Below the pieces are notes generated by a model that was not told the origin of the DNA, did not search any database, and worked only from the letters and a program-made list of their open reading frames with translations. A DNA stretch of 22,624 nt from an uncultured Flavonifractor sp. (GTDB lineage Bacteria; Bacillota; Clostridia; Oscillospirales; Oscillospiraceae): NCBI GenBank assembly GCA_947384055.1, contig CANDFO010000036.1, forward strand, positions 1-22,624, written 5' to 3'. The position numbers were made by a program, and so were the translations under genes. Positions 21,801-22,624 of the stretch are shown here, in pieces. Position 1 is the stretch's first letter, and every line of letters starts with the position of its first letter.

Positions 21801-22624
21801 TAACAGCCAGAACCACGTCGTCAGCGTCCAGGTCCAGATCGGTCACGATGTCTTCGTCGTCGATGGTCTTGTTGTCATTGAAGCCATAGAGGATGATGTC
21901 ATCCTTGCTGGTGGCAACGACAGTCAGGTCACGCTTCAGATACAGAACGTAGTCAATGACGCCGTCCTTATCGTTGTCGATGAGCTCCATGTCGATGCCG
22001 TTGGCCTTGGCGGTGCCCCAGCCCACTTCGGTCTGAGCAGCAGCCTCATCGCTACGGATGCCGTAGTTGACATAGTAACGGGTGTCGCTGTCAACCTTCA
22101 GGCCGGAACCGTCCAGAGCCTTCTTGGTGGTGTTGCTGGCGTCCTTGGTCACGATGTCGTTGTCAACATCGCGCAGGTACACGCCCAGAACCTCATAGTC
22201 GTTCAGGATGGTGGTCTTGCGGACATACATGGTCACGGTCTTGCCCAGGTAATCCACGGGAGTGGAAATGTTGAACACCTTGGTGGTCGTGTTGCCATTG
22301 TTGGTCATGTCGCGGATGAAGGTATCCTGATCGCTGGGGTTGGTAACGGTGCTCTGGGTGTTGGAGGTGTAAGTGGTGATCTTGGACACGAGGGTGCGGC
22401 CGTCAGCCAGACGCTCGTCCACGTCAGTACCCTGGCCTCTGGCATCCTCCAGCTGAGCCCACTCGTTGCCGGTGACAACAGCCTTCACCTTGTACACGCC
22501 GTACATGGTGGACAGGATGGTGCGCTTGTCGCCGAAACGCTGAGCATAGTTGTTGGTGCTGTAAGCCTCGATCATCTCAACGTCAAGGGCGTTGTAGATG
22601 AGCAGAGCCGCGTCGTCGCGGGAC
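18802..22624 (-). CDS. SLH-type cell-surface protein with beta-helix-like and cadherin-like regions, 5' end outside window
   Basis: At least 1273 residues are visible, and the frame stays open to the right edge. The first 16 residues (SRDDAALLIYNALDVE) look like the end of an S-layer homology domain, so the protein is probably exported and held on cell-wall polymer. A long Thr/Asp/Asn-rich region follows with a calcium-loop-like DNDKDGVID near visible residue 220. From about 20060 to 19330 there are short GxLTVxGxLxV-type repeats, such as CGTLTVNGHLDV and EGTLAVKVLEV, suggesting a right-handed beta-helix. The C-terminal 100 residues resemble a cadherin-like beta-sandwich, ending NGQLKAK. No LPxTG motif is present. 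Base composition is lower in GC than its neighbours. It may be an S-layer component or adhesin; ligand unknown. Confidence 0.85.
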   Translation of the reverse strand, partial: SRDDAALLIYNALDVEMIEAYSTNNYAQRFGDKRTILSTMYGVYKVKAVVTGNEWAQLEDARGQGTDVDERLADGRTLVSKITTYTSNTQSTVTNPSDQDTFIRDMTNNGNTTTKVFNISTPVDYLGKTVTMYVRKTTILNDYEVLGVYLRDVDNDIVTKDASNTTKKALDGSGLKVDSDTRYYVNYGIRSDEAAAQTEVGWGTAKANGIDMELIDNDKDGVIDYVLYLKRDLTVVATSKDDIILYGFNDNKTIDDEDIVTDLDLDADDVVLAVTYGGRYYVEEPEVVTGKMTAYNNDKTKEETIDVDGTTYKPSGIGILKDTHTSANGRNDIVDFEIGRCDKDNGVQFKTTYEFFLDTHGYIRAFRPTEESLPKYALILDSGYNPGVFDDDATGKVSVLLEDGTKGTYSLNFSASASNLAGQIWQRDGKAKLAIATEEWSKAKTGVIELKGFLGTSYTDNSTTRPWRFDNGDAGYDDFIFAYQGDSADSATDQARKVYGAGNAAGYVIAYTLNDDNVMTIKNVIGSVKTGAVGNGNWNNFRFENSTSATTPNLGSKNVVHTLRTDAAELDRGYGTGDANVVGTDSRVTIDRNTIAFYYDDTDPSDVKTAVAVGYQNMGTVDAGYHYLASTVVRSTWTGDAYKYENTNLADVILFDDCPNVMTRDYAYVLSANTVTEKDATLNVVFENGEAGTLVISRDDYDDNFTDSSDFKRAWAYAHGANGIDTIDEGTNSLVEGDGFRQKNGTFQIDNIGYPYDVKSAKIWNVTDLDKGENARAMSDFSSKTWHAFLVLDSTGNIRTAFMDEDAVSSTETPGAHPDHTWAWRLDSALSSNYRSVNPGSVAYNDRTSTIQEYLNNGYDVLYNGSLDLTEDLNIPADRILKVDGALDAQNNNISGNGSVSVMGNLTGIRTTLSVANVYVSGTLTLTRDVTTVSSKLMYVGNLNANSKDLTVAAGADLHVGYGAPLNTTGSITACGTLTVNGHLDVTGSIAADDVVVNSINSLIVGGNLTADSLTVSATSAGKVVVEGTLAVKVLEVNAKSDVTLEDVTITADTDAKVALKADITVNGKFDATNAKEVSIGANTTLTLNGEDNILAGASTDLKGAEGAAIAFGEDATLDASDASGIQWTEKEGDEADKSVVGGVTFEFSDKVGDANEDGFVATPETVEKLPAESKAAATVTVTLSDYVTADDAAAPTVVTFDTKTSETTEIDLTVASEDTVTYTVDGEAAELTSPLKLVKGSKNTTIVIHVSGTDKASIEKTITVVNGQLKAK

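Overview
The window looks like a chromosomal segment of a GC-rich, spore-forming Clostridia member, most likely a gut Oscillospiraceae relative (Flavonifractor/Lawsonibacter/Oscillibacter type). The evidence is strong AGGAGG-type ribosome binding sites, a murB-rapZ-yvcK-whiA cluster, a YtvI-type spore membrane protein, a clostridial-type ACT-hom-lysC block and a large SLH-anchored surface protein. The genus is inference. No RNA genes, CRISPR arrays, insertion sequences or phage genes were seen.

Left block (1-3842, minus strand): a GNAT acetyltransferase, a WYL-domain regulator that reads in frame into a zinc-ribbon protein, a DUF3788 protein, and then nadE (glutamine-dependent NAD+ synthetase, cut by the left edge). 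A 26-bp inverted repeat and a near-consensus promoter separate the DUF3788 gene from nadE. The nadE leader can fold into two adjacent hairpins.

Central block (3904-14105, plus strand): one long tightly packed gene string, probably a single operon. Order: murB (peptidoglycan precursor), rapZ, yvcK and whiA (the conserved envelope, carbon and cell-division regulatory trio), four small tandem paralogous two-helix membrane proteins each ending in a zinc ribbon, dnaE (replicative polymerase) and cls (cardiolipin synthase). It starts at an extended -10 promoter and ends at an intrinsic terminator. The four paralogs are the best candidate for an undescribed system.

Amino acid block (14182-17482, minus strand): an ACT-domain regulatory protein, homoserine dehydrogenase and aspartate kinase, transcribed in that order. 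The aspartate kinase gene has a strong internal ribosome binding site matching the known overlapping beta subunit of Bacillus LysC. The C-terminal ACT region of homoserine dehydrogenase looks degenerate.

Right block: a YtvI-like AI-2E-family membrane protein (plus) converges through a shared stem-loop on a very long SLH-type surface protein (minus). The surface protein's 5' end lies beyond the right edge, and its base composition is visibly lower in GC than its neighbours.
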